64,000 nt of DNA from NCBI RefSeq assembly GCF_017309185.1, contig NZ_JAEKJZ010000001.1, positions 248,001 to 312,000 of the forward strand, given 5' to 3'. Positions 24,940 to 34,150 of the stretch are shown in pieces (position 1 is the first letter of the stretch; each line of letters opens with the position of its first letter). The notes beneath the pieces were generated by a model. The model saw only the letters and a program-made list of their open reading frames with translations. It was not told where the DNA came from and searched no databases. The stretch comes from Roseibium aggregatum (GTDB taxonomy: Bacteria > Pseudomonadota > Alphaproteobacteria > Rhizobiales > Stappiaceae). The translations under genes and the position numbers were made by a program.

Positions 24940-26598
24940 ATGTACCGTTACGATGAATTCGACGCGAATTTCGTCAGCCAGCGCACCGAGCAGTTCAAGG
25001 ACCAGGTGCGCCGCCGCCTGGCCGGGGAACTGTCCGAAGACGAGTTCAAGCCGCTCAGGCTGATGAACGGTCTCTATCTGCAGCTTCATGCCTACATGCT
25101 CCGGGTCGCCATTCCCTATGGCACGCTCAACGGCCGTCAGATGCGCAAGCTCGCCCATATCGCACGCACCTATGACAAGGGGTACGGCCATTTCACCACG
25201 CGCCAGAACATCCAGTTCAACTGGCCGAAGCTGGAAGACACGCCGAAGATCCTTGAAGAGCTTGCGGACGTGGAAATGCACGCCATCCAGACCTCGGGCA
25301 ACTGCATTCGCAACGTGACCGCGGACCATTTCGCGGGCGCTGCCGCCGACGAGATCGCCGATCCGCGTCCCTACGCGGAGATCCTGCGCCAGTGGTCGTC
25401 GCTCCATCCGGAATTCTCGTTCCTCCCACGCAAGTTCAAGATCGCGATCACCGGCGCGCCCAACGATCGTGCGGCCGTTCAGGTGCACGATATCGGCCTG
25501 CAACTGGCCCGCAACGAAGCCGGGGAGATCGGTTTCGTCGTCTTTGTCGGCGGCGGTCTGGGCCGCACGCCGATGATTGGCCGCAAGGTGCGCGACTTCC
25601 TGCCCGAGGAAGACCTCCTTGCCTATTCCGAGGCGATCCTCAGGGTCTACAACCGCTACGGCCGCCGGGACAACAAGTACAAGGCACGCATCAAGATCCT
25701 GGTGCATGAGACCGGACTGGAAGAGCTGAAAGCGGACATCGAAGCCGAGTTCGAGCGCATCCGCTTCGGCGTGCTCCGGCTGCCGGACGAGGAAGTGCGC
25801 CGGATCGAGGCCTATTTCGCACCGCCTCCGCTGGAAGTCGGCGAGACCGTCTCGGGCGCCGTCGAAAACCGCAAGGAAACGGACGCCGCTTTCGCCCAGT
25901 TCATTGCCCATAACCTCAATCCGCACCGCGTTCCGGGGTACACTTCGGTGACCTTCTCAATGAAGCCCATCGGCGGTATTCCGGGCGATGCTTCGGATGC
26001 GCAGATGGATGCGATCGCGGATCTTGCGGAGGAATTCGGCCATGACGAGATCCGCATCAGCCACGAGCAGAATGTGATCCTGCCGCATGTCCGGCTGGAA
26101 GATCTGCCGGCGCTGTTCGACAGGCTTGTCTCGGCGGGCATCGCGGAAGGAAACGCCGGCCTGATCACCGACATCATCGCGTGCCCGGGCATGGACTACT
26201 GCGCGCTCGCGACGGCACGGTCGATTCCCGTCGCCCAGCGGATCTCAGAACGCTTCGGCGCGCCGGACCGGCAGGCGGATATCGGCGAGCTGAAGATCAA
26301 GATTTCCGGCTGCATCAATGCCTGCGGCCATCACCATGTCGGCCATATCGGCATTCTCGGCCTCGAGAAGAAGGGCGAGGAATTCTATCAGGTGACGCTC
26401 GGCGGTTCCGCCAACGAAAACGCGTCCATCGGCGAGATCGTCGGCCGGGGCTTTTCGTCTGAGCAAGTGGTCGATGCGGTCGAAAAACTGGTCGACACCT
26501 ATCTCGGGCTGCGTTCCGGCAAAGAGGAAACCTTCCTTGAGGCCTATCGCAGGCTTGGGGAGGCTCCCTTCAAGGAGGCCTTGTATGGCGCTGCATGA
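24940..26598 (+). CDS. cysI: Sulfite reductase hemoprotein (nitrite/sulfite reductase family)
   Basis: A 552-residue enzyme that reduces sulfite to sulfide with six electrons. It shows the paired ferredoxin-like half-domains (RQNIQFNWPKLEDTPKILEE; ISHEQNVILPHVRLEDLPAL) and the siroheme/4Fe-4S cysteines in IIACPGMDYCALA and KISGCINACGHHHVGHIG. TSGNCIRNVTADHFAGA binds siroheme. The start at 24940 (MYRYDEFD) follows GGAGAGG; a start 15 bases earlier is possible but less typical. No NADPH flavoprotein (cysJ) is adjacent, so ferredoxin or another donor is likely. Nitrite reductase is the alternative, but the cys neighbours favour sulfite. Confidence 0.92.
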   Translation: MYRYDEFDANFVSQRTEQFKDQVRRRLAGELSEDEFKPLRLMNGLYLQLHAYMLRVAIPYGTLNGRQMRKLAHIARTYDKGYGHFTTRQNIQFNWPKLEDTPKILEELADVEMHAIQTSGNCIRNVTADHFAGAAADEIADPRPYAEILRQWSSLHPEFSFLPRKFKIAITGAPNDRAAVQVHDIGLQLARNEAGEIGFVVFVGGGLGRTPMIGRKVRDFLPEEDLLAYSEAILRVYNRYGRRDNKYKARIKILVHETGLEELKADIEAEFERIRFGVLRLPDEEVRRIEAYFAPPPLEVGETVSGAVENRKETDAAFAQFIAHNLNPHRVPGYTSVTFSMKPIGGIPGDASDAQMDAIADLAEEFGHDEIRISHEQNVILPHVRLEDLPALFDRLVSAGIAEGNAGLITDIIACPGMDYCALATARSIPVAQRISERFGAPDRQADIGELKIKISGCINACGHHHVGHIGILGLEKKGEEFYQVTLGGSANENASIGEIVGRGFSSEQVVDAVEKLVDTYLGLRSGKEETFLEAYRRLGEAPFKEALYGAA

Positions 26599-27346
26599 AT
26601 CGTTCAGCCTGGGCTACGATCCCGACCTGGGCCTACAGGCGGAGGTTGCCGCGCTGAACGCGCAGTTCGGGAATGCCACGGCGCAGGAGATCCTGATTGC
26701 CTCCATCAGGCACCAGTTTGCCGGAGAAATCGCGCTGGTCTCCAGTTTCGGTGCCGATTCCGCGGTTCTCTTGCATATGATCGCGCAGATCGATCCGTCG
26801 ACGCCCGTCGTCTTTGTCGACACGATGAAACTCTTTCCCGCGACAATTCAGTACCGGGATACGCTGATCGAGAAGCTGGGCCTGACGGATGTCCGTTCGA
26901 TAAATCCCGCCAGGGAAGAGTTGTCCGAACACGATCCGGCGGGCATGCTCTGGATGAGCGACACCGATGCTTGCTGCCATGTCCGCAAGGTGCTACCGCT
27001 TGAACGGGCGCTGAAAGGTTTCGACGCCTGGATTTCCGGCCGCAAGCGGTTTCAGAGCGCCTCCCGCGCGCATCTCGATGTCTTCGAGATCGATGCGGGC
27101 CGGGTGAAGGTCAATCCGCTCGCGGACTGGAGCGCGGCGGAAGTTCTCGACTATGCCAAATCGCACCAATTGCCGCCGCATCCGCTGGTCGCGCAGGGCT
27201 ATCCTTCCATCGGCTGCCTGCCTTGCACGAGCAAGGTCGCGCCGGGGGAAGATCCGCGCTCCGGACGCTGGCGCGGCCAGGACAAGACGGAATGCGGAAT
27301 TCACTGGCCGACCCATGGCAAGGAAATCGATGGCAGCGGGATTTGA
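26585..27346 (+). CDS. cysH: APS/PAPS reductase, iron-sulfur type
   Basis: A 253-residue reductase that converts adenylylsulfate (or PAPS) to sulfite. The PP-loop ALVSSFGADSAVLLHM binds the substrate. Two cysteine pairs, CCHVRKVLPL and GCLPCTSKVAPGEDPRSGRW, are those that hold the 4Fe-4S cluster of plant/bacterial APS reductases. Their presence argues for APS rather than PAPS as substrate. The redox Cys is in KTECGIH near the end. It overlaps cysI by 14 bases and has its own site AAGGAGG, showing tight operon coupling. Confidence 0.93.
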   Translation: MALHESFSLGYDPDLGLQAEVAALNAQFGNATAQEILIASIRHQFAGEIALVSSFGADSAVLLHMIAQIDPSTPVVFVDTMKLFPATIQYRDTLIEKLGLTDVRSINPAREELSEHDPAGMLWMSDTDACCHVRKVLPLERALKGFDAWISGRKRFQSASRAHLDVFEIDAGRVKVNPLADWSAAEVLDYAKSHQLPPHPLVAQGYPSIGCLPCTSKVAPGEDPRSGRWRGQDKTECGIHWPTHGKEIDGSGI

Positions 27347-27381
27347 ACCCTGCGGAACAAGAACTTTGAGGACGCTTGAGA

Positions 27382-27915
27382 ATGGCAACGATTTACAAGG
27401 ATGGCGGGTTCGCCGAGGAAAACTGGGCACGGGCCGACGCGGAGACCGGCGCGGCGGTTCAGGGTGACCTGCTGGTCGCGCAGACCCTGTTCCTGGCCGA
27501 CGCCGAAGGATATTTGAGCCGGCAGGGAAAGACGGCGATCGTGGTCGAGGCCGGTGACGATGTCGAGGACATCTTGCCCTATCTCGGCCGGCTGGCACTC
27601 GTCGCGGTGGACTTTCCGGCATTTTCCGACGGCCGTGGCTTTTCCGCGGCACGCATCCTGCGCGAACAGTTCGGTTACGAGGGCGATATCCGCGCGCTCG
27701 GCAAATATATTCTCGATCAGGTGCCGCTCGCCCGCCGTTGCGGCGTGACTTCCTTCGAGATTACCAAACCGGAAGTCCTGAGGGCTTTGAAGGCGGGTGA
27801 GTGGCCGGAAGTCACCAAGTATCTTCAACCGGTCGGCACGGTCGCGGAAATCCCGGAAGGAACGCGCCCCTGGGCGAGGCGTTCTCAAAGAGAGACGGCG
27901 GTCGCCGCGGAATGA
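27382..27915 (+). CDS. DUF934 protein (sulfite reduction-associated)
   Basis: A 177-residue protein with the DUF934 core VAVDFPAFSDGRGFSAARIL, then REQFGYEGDIRALGKYILDQ and RCGVTSFEI. The family is encoded next to cysH/cysI in many proteobacteria, and its function in sulfite reduction is not established. ATG at 27382 follows TTTGAGGA and is chosen over a TTG two codons earlier. It is the last gene of the block and ends 13 bases before a convergent regulator gene. Confidence 0.88.
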   Translation: MATIYKDGGFAEENWARADAETGAAVQGDLLVAQTLFLADAEGYLSRQGKTAIVVEAGDDVEDILPYLGRLALVAVDFPAFSDGRGFSAARILREQFGYEGDIRALGKYILDQVPLARRCGVTSFEITKPEVLRALKAGEWPEVTKYLQPVGTVAEIPEGTRPWARRSQRETAVAAE

Positions 27916-27928
27916 GACCCGCCGGCAG

Positions 27929-29470
27929 TCAGTCTTCGTTCTGACGGCGGATCCTGATCACCTCGTCGATGTTCGCCAGCAGTATGTCGACGAGCCGGGG
28001 TTCGAAATGGCGGCCGCGTTCCTCGCGCATCAGCGCCAAGATGTCCTCAAGTGCCCAAGCGTGTTTGTAGCTGCGTTCGCTTCCAAGCGCATCGAAAACG
28101 TCGGCGACCGCGGTGATCCGGCCATAGAGGTGGATGTCCGTTCCGTGCTTGTTCGCCGGATAGCCTCCGCCGGCCCACTTTTCATGGTGATCGCGGGCGA
28201 TGATCGCTCCGGCCTGGAGCACCTTCCGGCTCGATGACTTCAGCATGTCGTACCCGAGCAGGGTGTGGTTTTTCATTGTGTCCCACTCTTCCGGGGTCAA
28301 CGGGCCGGGCTTGTTCAGGATGGCGTCCGGGATGCCGATCTTGCCGATGTCGTGCAAGGGGGAGGCGTGTTGGATCAGATCCGCTTCTTCCTCGCTCAAG
28401 CCGTATTCCAGGGCCAGAAGCCTGCTGATTTCCGCGACGCGCTTGACGTGGTGACCGGTCTCGTTGGAGCGGGTCTCAATGGTCTCGCCAAGGATGTAGA
28501 CCATCTCGCTCTGGGTCTGCTCCACCTCCTGCAGGAGATCGATGTTTTCGCAGGCTATGGCCACGTTCCGCTCAAAGAGGCCGAGGAGCGACTTTTCCAG
28601 TTCGCTCTGTTCGCCGCAAAGTCCCTTGAGATAGAACATCCACCGTTCGCCATCGCGGCAGGTGATGCAGCTTGCGTAGCTGTCTTCCGAAACCTGGCTC
28701 TCTCCGTCCTGCAGGGCGTTTGCGACTTCGCTCGGCACCTCGGGTGAACCGATACGGGGAAGGGCTTCTCCAGACAAAGGCGTGAAACGTCCCAATGCCG
28801 CTGCAACGTCGCGGGTGTCTTCGGTCTGCACGATCGCGAGGCCGTCGGTTTTGCGTTGCGGTTCCCGGCACTGCTCCTGGATCAGATAGCTCAACTGTTC
28901 CAGGACACTCTTGCTGAACTGCTCCCGCGACTTCACTTCGAAGATCTTCGCGGATGCCTCGATCACGGCCTCAAGCCCGCGTTTGCTTCTCTCCAGGGCG
29001 ACGATATCGCGGTAGGAACGCAACGACGCATATATCAGCGTCGACAGCTTGCGGGACGTCAGCTCGGTCTTTTCCTTGTAGTCGTTGATGTCGTACCGCG
29101 CGATCACGTCCCGCTCCGGCGCCTGGCCGGGCTGACCGGTCCGCAACACGATCCGGACCGCGGAATTGCCGACGTCTTCGCGGATGAATTGCGCCACTTC
29201 CAGTCCCGCCGTTTCACTTTCCATCACCACGTCCAGAAGGATCAGGGCCGTGTCGGGATGCTCCAGGATGGCTTGGCGGGCCTCCCGTCCGGAATGAACG
29301 GACACGAATTCGAGCGGCCGGTCCTCGAAGGAAAAACCGGACAGGGCAAGGCGGGTCACGTCGTGGATGGCCGGTTCGTCGTCAACCAGCATGATTTTCC
29401 AGGGGTGCCCGGTTTCGCCCGCAATTTCCGTCTCTTCCGAGAACCTGATTCTTTCGTTCTGACTGGTCAT
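27929..29470 (-). CDS. HD-GYP response regulator with DUF3369 (cyclic di-GMP phosphodiesterase)
   Basis: A 513-residue regulator. Residues 24-145 are a receiver with acidic pocket LVDDEP and phospho-acceptor Asp in LILLDVVMESETAG. About 150-310 is the DUF3369 region (IVALERSKRGLEAVIEASAK). About 325-500 is an HD-GYP domain with intact HDIGK, NHTLLG and HHEKWAGGGYP, so it should cleave cyclic di-GMP. It overlaps the histidine kinase gene by four bases (ATGA, 29467-29470), which makes them a pair. With the upstream SUOX-fold protein, the three probably form one sensing pathway. Confidence 0.9.
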   Translation of the reverse strand: MTSQNERIRFSEETEIAGETGHPWKIMLVDDEPAIHDVTRLALSGFSFEDRPLEFVSVHSGREARQAILEHPDTALILLDVVMESETAGLEVAQFIREDVGNSAVRIVLRTGQPGQAPERDVIARYDINDYKEKTELTSRKLSTLIYASLRSYRDIVALERSKRGLEAVIEASAKIFEVKSREQFSKSVLEQLSYLIQEQCREPQRKTDGLAIVQTEDTRDVAAALGRFTPLSGEALPRIGSPEVPSEVANALQDGESQVSEDSYASCITCRDGERWMFYLKGLCGEQSELEKSLLGLFERNVAIACENIDLLQEVEQTQSEMVYILGETIETRSNETGHHVKRVAEISRLLALEYGLSEEEADLIQHASPLHDIGKIGIPDAILNKPGPLTPEEWDTMKNHTLLGYDMLKSSSRKVLQAGAIIARDHHEKWAGGGYPANKHGTDIHLYGRITAVADVFDALGSERSYKHAWALEDILALMREERGRHFEPRLVDILLANIDEVIRIRRQNED

Positions 29471-31701
29471 TGCGAACCCTGGCCTGTTGCCGCTGTGAGC
29501 GGAACCGTAAGGTGGACCGATATTCCGTGTCCCGGCGCGCTGTCGCAGACCACGGTGCCGCCGAGCTTCCTGGTGGCTAGATTGTACACAATATGCATAC
29601 CGAGGCCACTGCCTCCGCTGCCGCGCATGGTTGTAAAGAACGGGTCGAAAATCCGGTTGAGGACCTCGGGTGTAACGCCTTTGCCGTTGTCACTGTAGTG
29701 GATATGCGCGTTTGGGCCTGAATGCCTTGCGGTGATCCGGATCTCGCCGGTCTCGCCGTCGTTGAACGCGTGCGTGAGCGAGTTCATCACCAGGTTGGTG
29801 ATGATTTGCGACAGGGCTCCGGGAAAGCTGGCCATGACGATGTCCCGGTCTCCGGTTACCGAAATTGCATGCGGGGTTTTTCGTGTCTGGGGCTGAAGGC
29901 TGAGCACGATCTCTTCGATATAGTCGACCAGTTTGAAAGTTCGTCGCTCGTCGCTGGACTGATCGACAGCGACCTGTTTGAAGCTGCGCACCAGGTCGGA
30001 TGCTCTGTGCAGGTTGGATACGATGATCCTTGAGGACTGGTTGGACTGTTTGAGGAAGTCGTCCAGTCCGCTCCGCGTCAGGCGTTCTTCCGTAACCTGT
30101 CTGGAAACCTCTTCGATCTTTTCCTCAAGGAAGGTTGCGGCGGTCAGGCCGACGCCGATCGGCGTGTTGACCTCATGCGCAAGCCCAGCCACAAGGGAAC
30201 CGAGCGAGGCCAGCTTTTCCGTCTGCACGAGTTCCTTTTCCGCCAGCTTCTGATCGGTAATGTCATAGTGCCAGACAATGACGGCTGGAGCGCCTTCGTA
30301 CTCGATCGGAATAGCGTCGTGCAGACCCCACCACGTGCCGCCGTCCATCCGGCGGCGTTCCATGACAAAACGGCTGAAACCAGTGCCTCCATCGACACTT
30401 CGTGTTGCCTTGTCGTGGTCCTCTTCGGAGGCGAACGTATTCTTGAAGCCGTAAGCGTCGAGTTGCTCCACAGAGTCCGCACGGAAAAACTCCAGAAAGC
30501 ACTGGTTTGCGTAGATTCGTTTGACAGGGTTCATCCGCAAGATCGAGATCCCGGCCGTGGAACTGTCCAGGATCTGTTTCAGCCGCGTTTCGCTCCGGTA
30601 AAGTTCCTCCTGGATTTTCCTGCGGTCGCGAATTTCCTTTTCCAGATCGTGGGTCCGCTCCTTCACGATTTCCTCAAGGTGGTCCCGATAGCGCTCGAGT
30701 TCCAGCTGGTTGCGTCTGCGCTCCGTGATGTCGGTCGCCGTGCCGAACATGCGCAACGGCGTGTTGTCTTCGCCGAACGCGACCTGGCCCCGCTGTTCCA
30801 GGTAGCGCTCGCCATCGGGTGTCATCACACGGTGAACGAAATGGCTTAACCCACTCGCTCTCGGCGTTAACAGCCGCTCGACCTCTTCCAGCGTCGCCTG
30901 CCGGTCTTCGGAGGGGAGCGCAGCCAAATAGGCTTCGCGGCTCGGTTCCACTTCGCCGGTCTCATAGCCGAGAAGCCGGAAATACTCCTCGGACCACCGC
31001 ACCTGGCGGGTCTTCAGATCGACATCCCAGTTCCCGATCCCGGCCATGGACTGGGCTTCTCGCAGGAGCTGTTCGCTTTCCCTGAGCCCGGCTTCGGTCT
31101 TGATCAGTTCCCGGTTTAGCGTGCGCTGGCGGACAAAAACGGCGAGCAGGACCAGGGACGCAACGAAGGCGCTTAGGATCATGATCTGATACTGAAACAG
31201 CAGCTTTGTTTCGCTCGTTTGAAATTCGACGAAACCGGACTGGAAGGTGATCCAGATGTCCTTTTCGATCTGCTCCGTGAAGCGATAGATCTCCCGGTTG
31301 TTGGCAGTCAGGAGACGCAGGTCACCTTCTGCGGGATCAAGTCCCGCCCGTTCCATGACCGCGATGTTTTGGCGGATCAGCGGAGCGACCTGTTCGACCA
31401 GTTGTTCCTTGTCGATGTAGTTGCTGAAGATGAAACCGAGGGACGCTTTGGTGAAATTCAGGGCCGTTTGAAATCTGCTCGCGTCCTGATCCTTGATAGC
31501 AAGCAGATAGGCCTGATAACCGCGCATTGTCAGCAGGGGAACCTTCATGGTCAGGCGCATGGAATCCGCCATCCTCATCGTGGTGGTCGCCTCGGTGGTA
31601 TGCGCGGGAGGGCGCTCTGCAGCGCGGTATAGATAGACCCCGGTTAATACGGCTATCGGTGCGAGCAGCCCGGAGACAAGTGCGGCGGTTCTTGTAACCA
31701 A
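29467..31701 (-). CDS. PAS-domain sensor histidine kinase
   Basis: A 744-residue membrane kinase. TM1 (about residues 7-27) and TM2 (about 178-198) bracket a helical periplasmic sensor. Two PAS domains follow (about 215-330 and 370-490; one ends MFGTATDITERRR), with a coiled coil between them (EKEIRDRRKIQEELYRSE). The dimerisation domain has the phospho-His in VAGLAHEVNTPIG, and the ATPase has NLVMNSLTHAFND, DNGKGV and GGSGLGMHIV. The Asn-Thr-Pro after the His-Glu marks the HWE-free, TodS-like class. Four-base overlap with the HD-GYP regulator identifies its partner. The ligand is unknown. Confidence 0.9.
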   Translation of the reverse strand: MVTRTAALVSGLLAPIAVLTGVYLYRAAERPPAHTTEATTTMRMADSMRLTMKVPLLTMRGYQAYLLAIKDQDASRFQTALNFTKASLGFIFSNYIDKEQLVEQVAPLIRQNIAVMERAGLDPAEGDLRLLTANNREIYRFTEQIEKDIWITFQSGFVEFQTSETKLLFQYQIMILSAFVASLVLLAVFVRQRTLNRELIKTEAGLRESEQLLREAQSMAGIGNWDVDLKTRQVRWSEEYFRLLGYETGEVEPSREAYLAALPSEDRQATLEEVERLLTPRASGLSHFVHRVMTPDGERYLEQRGQVAFGEDNTPLRMFGTATDITERRRNQLELERYRDHLEEIVKERTHDLEKEIRDRRKIQEELYRSETRLKQILDSSTAGISILRMNPVKRIYANQCFLEFFRADSVEQLDAYGFKNTFASEEDHDKATRSVDGGTGFSRFVMERRRMDGGTWWGLHDAIPIEYEGAPAVIVWHYDITDQKLAEKELVQTEKLASLGSLVAGLAHEVNTPIGVGLTAATFLEEKIEEVSRQVTEERLTRSGLDDFLKQSNQSSRIIVSNLHRASDLVRSFKQVAVDQSSDERRTFKLVDYIEEIVLSLQPQTRKTPHAISVTGDRDIVMASFPGALSQIITNLVMNSLTHAFNDGETGEIRITARHSGPNAHIHYSDNGKGVTPEVLNRIFDPFFTTMRGSGGSGLGMHIVYNLATRKLGGTVVCDSAPGHGISVHLTVPLTAATGQGSQ

Positions 31702-31842
31702 GAGCTATACCTGGGGACGTTGACGACGACCCTCACGATGGATCCGGGTCGTTTGTCGGCGAAGTGTGCCGTCTTGCGAAGGGCTTCTGGGCGAAAGGCC
31801 TGAAAAGCCGGTCAGATGAGTCATAGTCAATGTCCCTTGGTA

Positions 31843-32328
31843 TCAGTCCATGGAGATTTCCGTGATCATCCAGATCCATTTGGGCAGCTTGGTCTGGTAC
31901 TCCTCCAGAGTTTCGTCAAAGTCCGGAAAAATGATGCGCATCGGGCCTTTTTTGTCGAAATCGATATAGGCGCCGTCGACCCGGGTTGCGATCAGGATAC
32001 GCATGGTCTGCCATTCCATCTTGTCGAAGTCGATTTCGTAGTCGTCGATCGCCCGGATCGTCATCGAGGTCGTTTCGGCGGAACCGAATTTTGCCACGAA
32101 ATCCTTCATCCAGACGCCGGTATAGGCGTCTGTGTTCCGGTCATACGGATTATAGGCGTTGACTTGCTGGAGCCCTGCGGATTCGACTTCGGCCACGGTT
32201 ATCTGTCTGGGACTGTCTTCCTGGCCGCCGAGAGTGATCTGGATCGTCGTGTCCGGGCTGCCGGCAGCAACAGCGGGCGCCGTCGCCGCCCACAAAAGAC
32301 CTGAGATAAGAATTGCCTGCCTGAACAT
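31843..32328 (-). CDS. Periplasmic protein with molybdopterin-binding (SUOX) fold
   Basis: A 161-residue exported protein: signal peptide LISGLLWAATAPAVAAG, then PRQITVAEVESAGLQQVNAY, YTGVWMKDFVAKFG, MTIRAIDDYEIDFDKMEWQT and DKKGPMRIIFPD. These are the strand patterns of the oxidoreductase molybdopterin-binding domain. The Cys that ligates Mo in sulfite oxidases is absent; the mature protein has no cysteine at all. It is thus more likely a binding or sensing protein than an enzyme. It precedes the PAS kinase by 141 bases on the same strand, suggesting a role as its periplasmic partner. The start at 32328 gives a proper signal peptide. Confidence 0.75.
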   Translation of the reverse strand: MFRQAILISGLLWAATAPAVAAGSPDTTIQITLGGQEDSPRQITVAEVESAGLQQVNAYNPYDRNTDAYTGVWMKDFVAKFGSAETTSMTIRAIDDYEIDFDKMEWQTMRILIATRVDGAYIDFDKKGPMRIIFPDFDETLEEYQTKLPKWIWMITEISMD

Positions 32329-32518
32329 GAAACGCTTTCCCGATTTATTCCGGAACTCGAAACAGTATAGCGTAGTTCTTGCAATAAAATTCAAAGGAAT
32401 ATTTTAAAATTGGTGTCTCAAACGCATCGAGGCGATGTTGACGGTAAAAGCTAAGTAGTATTTACGAGTTAAGCGCGACGCTGGTTGGGGAAATCTCACG
32501 AAAGAAAATCAGTCGGCC

Positions 32519-34144
32519 TCAGCCTGCGGTCGTGCCCCAGTCCTTGTTCTCGAACAGAATTTCAAAGCAGGCGCCATCGCCGCCCGGGACATGTCGGATC
32601 GTTGCATTGTGAGCATTCAACAGTGCCCGGGTGATGCCGAGCCCCATGCCGGTACCGCCTGTTTCGCGACGGGTTGTGAAAAACAGATCGAACACCTGAT
32701 CGGCGTTTCCTGTCGAAATGCCCTGACCGTCGTCGCTCACCAGAACACGCAGGGATCCGTCTGTTTCTTCGCACGCGATCAGGACGTTGGTTGCACCGTG
32801 TTGAGCGGAATTGTCGATCAGGTTGCCAAAAACGATGCGGGCGTTTTCCGCCGACAGGGGGAGCAGGCAGTCTTCCGGGGCTCTGAGCGAAATCCCGTCG
32901 AACCGGCACTGGATATCTTTTAGGATGTCGGAGAGCCGGCAGGCGCCGCCGGTCGCGGCGCTGTCCGCGCGGGCAAGATCGCGCAGCCGGTTCAGCAAGG
33001 CGGACGCCCGGCCCGTGTCTTTCAGGATGTTGTCCAGAAACCGTGCCCGTTCCTGCTCGCTGAGCGCGTTGCCGCCGTCGAGCAGCAGTTCCGCGGCTCC
33101 CTGGATCGCGGTCAGCGGCGACTTCAGCTCATGAGTGACATGATTGGCGAAGGTGTTGATGTAGTCGTTGCGTTCGAAAAGCTTGCGGGACATGTCGAGC
33201 ATCGAAGTCGACAGGGCGTGAATTTCCCGGTTGCCGTGGATTGCAAGCGGCTTTAGCGCGCTGCGGTCGCCCGCGCCGATCTTCAGCGAGCGCGCGGTCA
33301 GTGCCTTGATCGGACCGGAGATGGCGCGGGCGAAGATGAAACCGACGACAAAGGTTGCGCCGAGCACGAAAAGGACCATCCAGAGCAGGCTGTCCCGTTT
33401 CAGGTAGAGTTCCTTCAAGATGTTGCTCGGCGTGCGCGAAGCGTAGACGACACCCGCCACCTTGTTGCCGATGACGATGGGCAGGGCGGTAAACACACGC
33501 ACGCTGGTGCCCCGGCTGATCGAATAAATCGGTCTCGGATTGGCGACGATACGCTCGCGCAGGACGCTGGCGTAACGTCCGTTCAGGGCTTTTTGAACCT
33601 CCTTCACATGGGCGAAGGACAGGCCGATGTCGCCGCTTCCGGCGATAACGACACCATTGAAATCGAGAATGCGAAATCCGGCGAGGGTGAGCTTTTGGGT
33701 GTCTTTCAGAATTGGGTCGAGGTCTTTCCCGGCCCGGACATAAGCGGCATTCGGTGTCGCGCGGGATCTCGTGGGATCGGGTCGGGCAGGCAGGACCCGC
33801 GTCTTGTTCAGATCCAGCCGAGGTTGCAGGGGCGTCCAGCCGCCCAGATACCCGATGACAACTCCTTCCGACAGATCGTAAAGCCCTTGCGTGAGGTCCG
33901 CGGTGCGGGAGCCGACGGGGAGATCCGGACCGCCGATGTCCGAAAGTCTCTGCGCCGCGACGGCGGCGATCGCGGCGGATTGGGCGATCAGTTCGGCTTC
34001 CGTTGTCTGAATGAGCTGGTTCTCATAGATCCGGAAGAAGGCGACCCCGGCGAGCGGCACCAGAAGCATGATGCAAAGCACCACGGCCACAACGAGGCTG
34101 AGTGGCGGACGGTATCGGTCGCGGAAGGAACGGGAGAGCGCCAT
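32519..34144 (-). CDS. Sensor histidine kinase, CreC-like
   Basis: A 541-residue membrane kinase with TM1 (LSLVVAVVLCIMLLVPLAGV) and TM2 (SLLWMVLFVLGATFVVGFIF). The periplasmic PDC/Cache-like sensor lies between them (about 40-265). HAMP starts ARAISGPIKALTARSLKIGA, the phospho-His is in FANHVTHELKSPLTAIQGAA, and the ATPase has FGNLIDNSAQHG, SDDGQGIS and GGTGMGLGIT. The domain order and the VTHELKSPL motif resemble CreC. It follows the OmpR-type regulator by six bases on the same strand, so they form a pair. The divergent export operon may be its target, but no direct site is proven. Confidence 0.88.
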   Translation of the reverse strand: MALSRSFRDRYRPPLSLVVAVVLCIMLLVPLAGVAFFRIYENQLIQTTEAELIAQSAAIAAVAAQRLSDIGGPDLPVGSRTADLTQGLYDLSEGVVIGYLGGWTPLQPRLDLNKTRVLPARPDPTRSRATPNAAYVRAGKDLDPILKDTQKLTLAGFRILDFNGVVIAGSGDIGLSFAHVKEVQKALNGRYASVLRERIVANPRPIYSISRGTSVRVFTALPIVIGNKVAGVVYASRTPSNILKELYLKRDSLLWMVLFVLGATFVVGFIFARAISGPIKALTARSLKIGAGDRSALKPLAIHGNREIHALSTSMLDMSRKLFERNDYINTFANHVTHELKSPLTAIQGAAELLLDGGNALSEQERARFLDNILKDTGRASALLNRLRDLARADSAATGGACRLSDILKDIQCRFDGISLRAPEDCLLPLSAENARIVFGNLIDNSAQHGATNVLIACEETDGSLRVLVSDDGQGISTGNADQVFDLFFTTRRETGGTGMGLGITRALLNAHNATIRHVPGGDGACFEILFENKDWGTTAG

Positions 34145-34150
34145 GAATGC

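Noticed and set aside
27324..27352. tRNA T-arm-like sequence on the minus strand (GGGTTCAAATCCC) at the end of cysH
   Set aside because: Only the T-arm pattern is present. No acceptor stem, D-arm or anticodon arm can be folded around it, and the bases encode the last residues of CysH.
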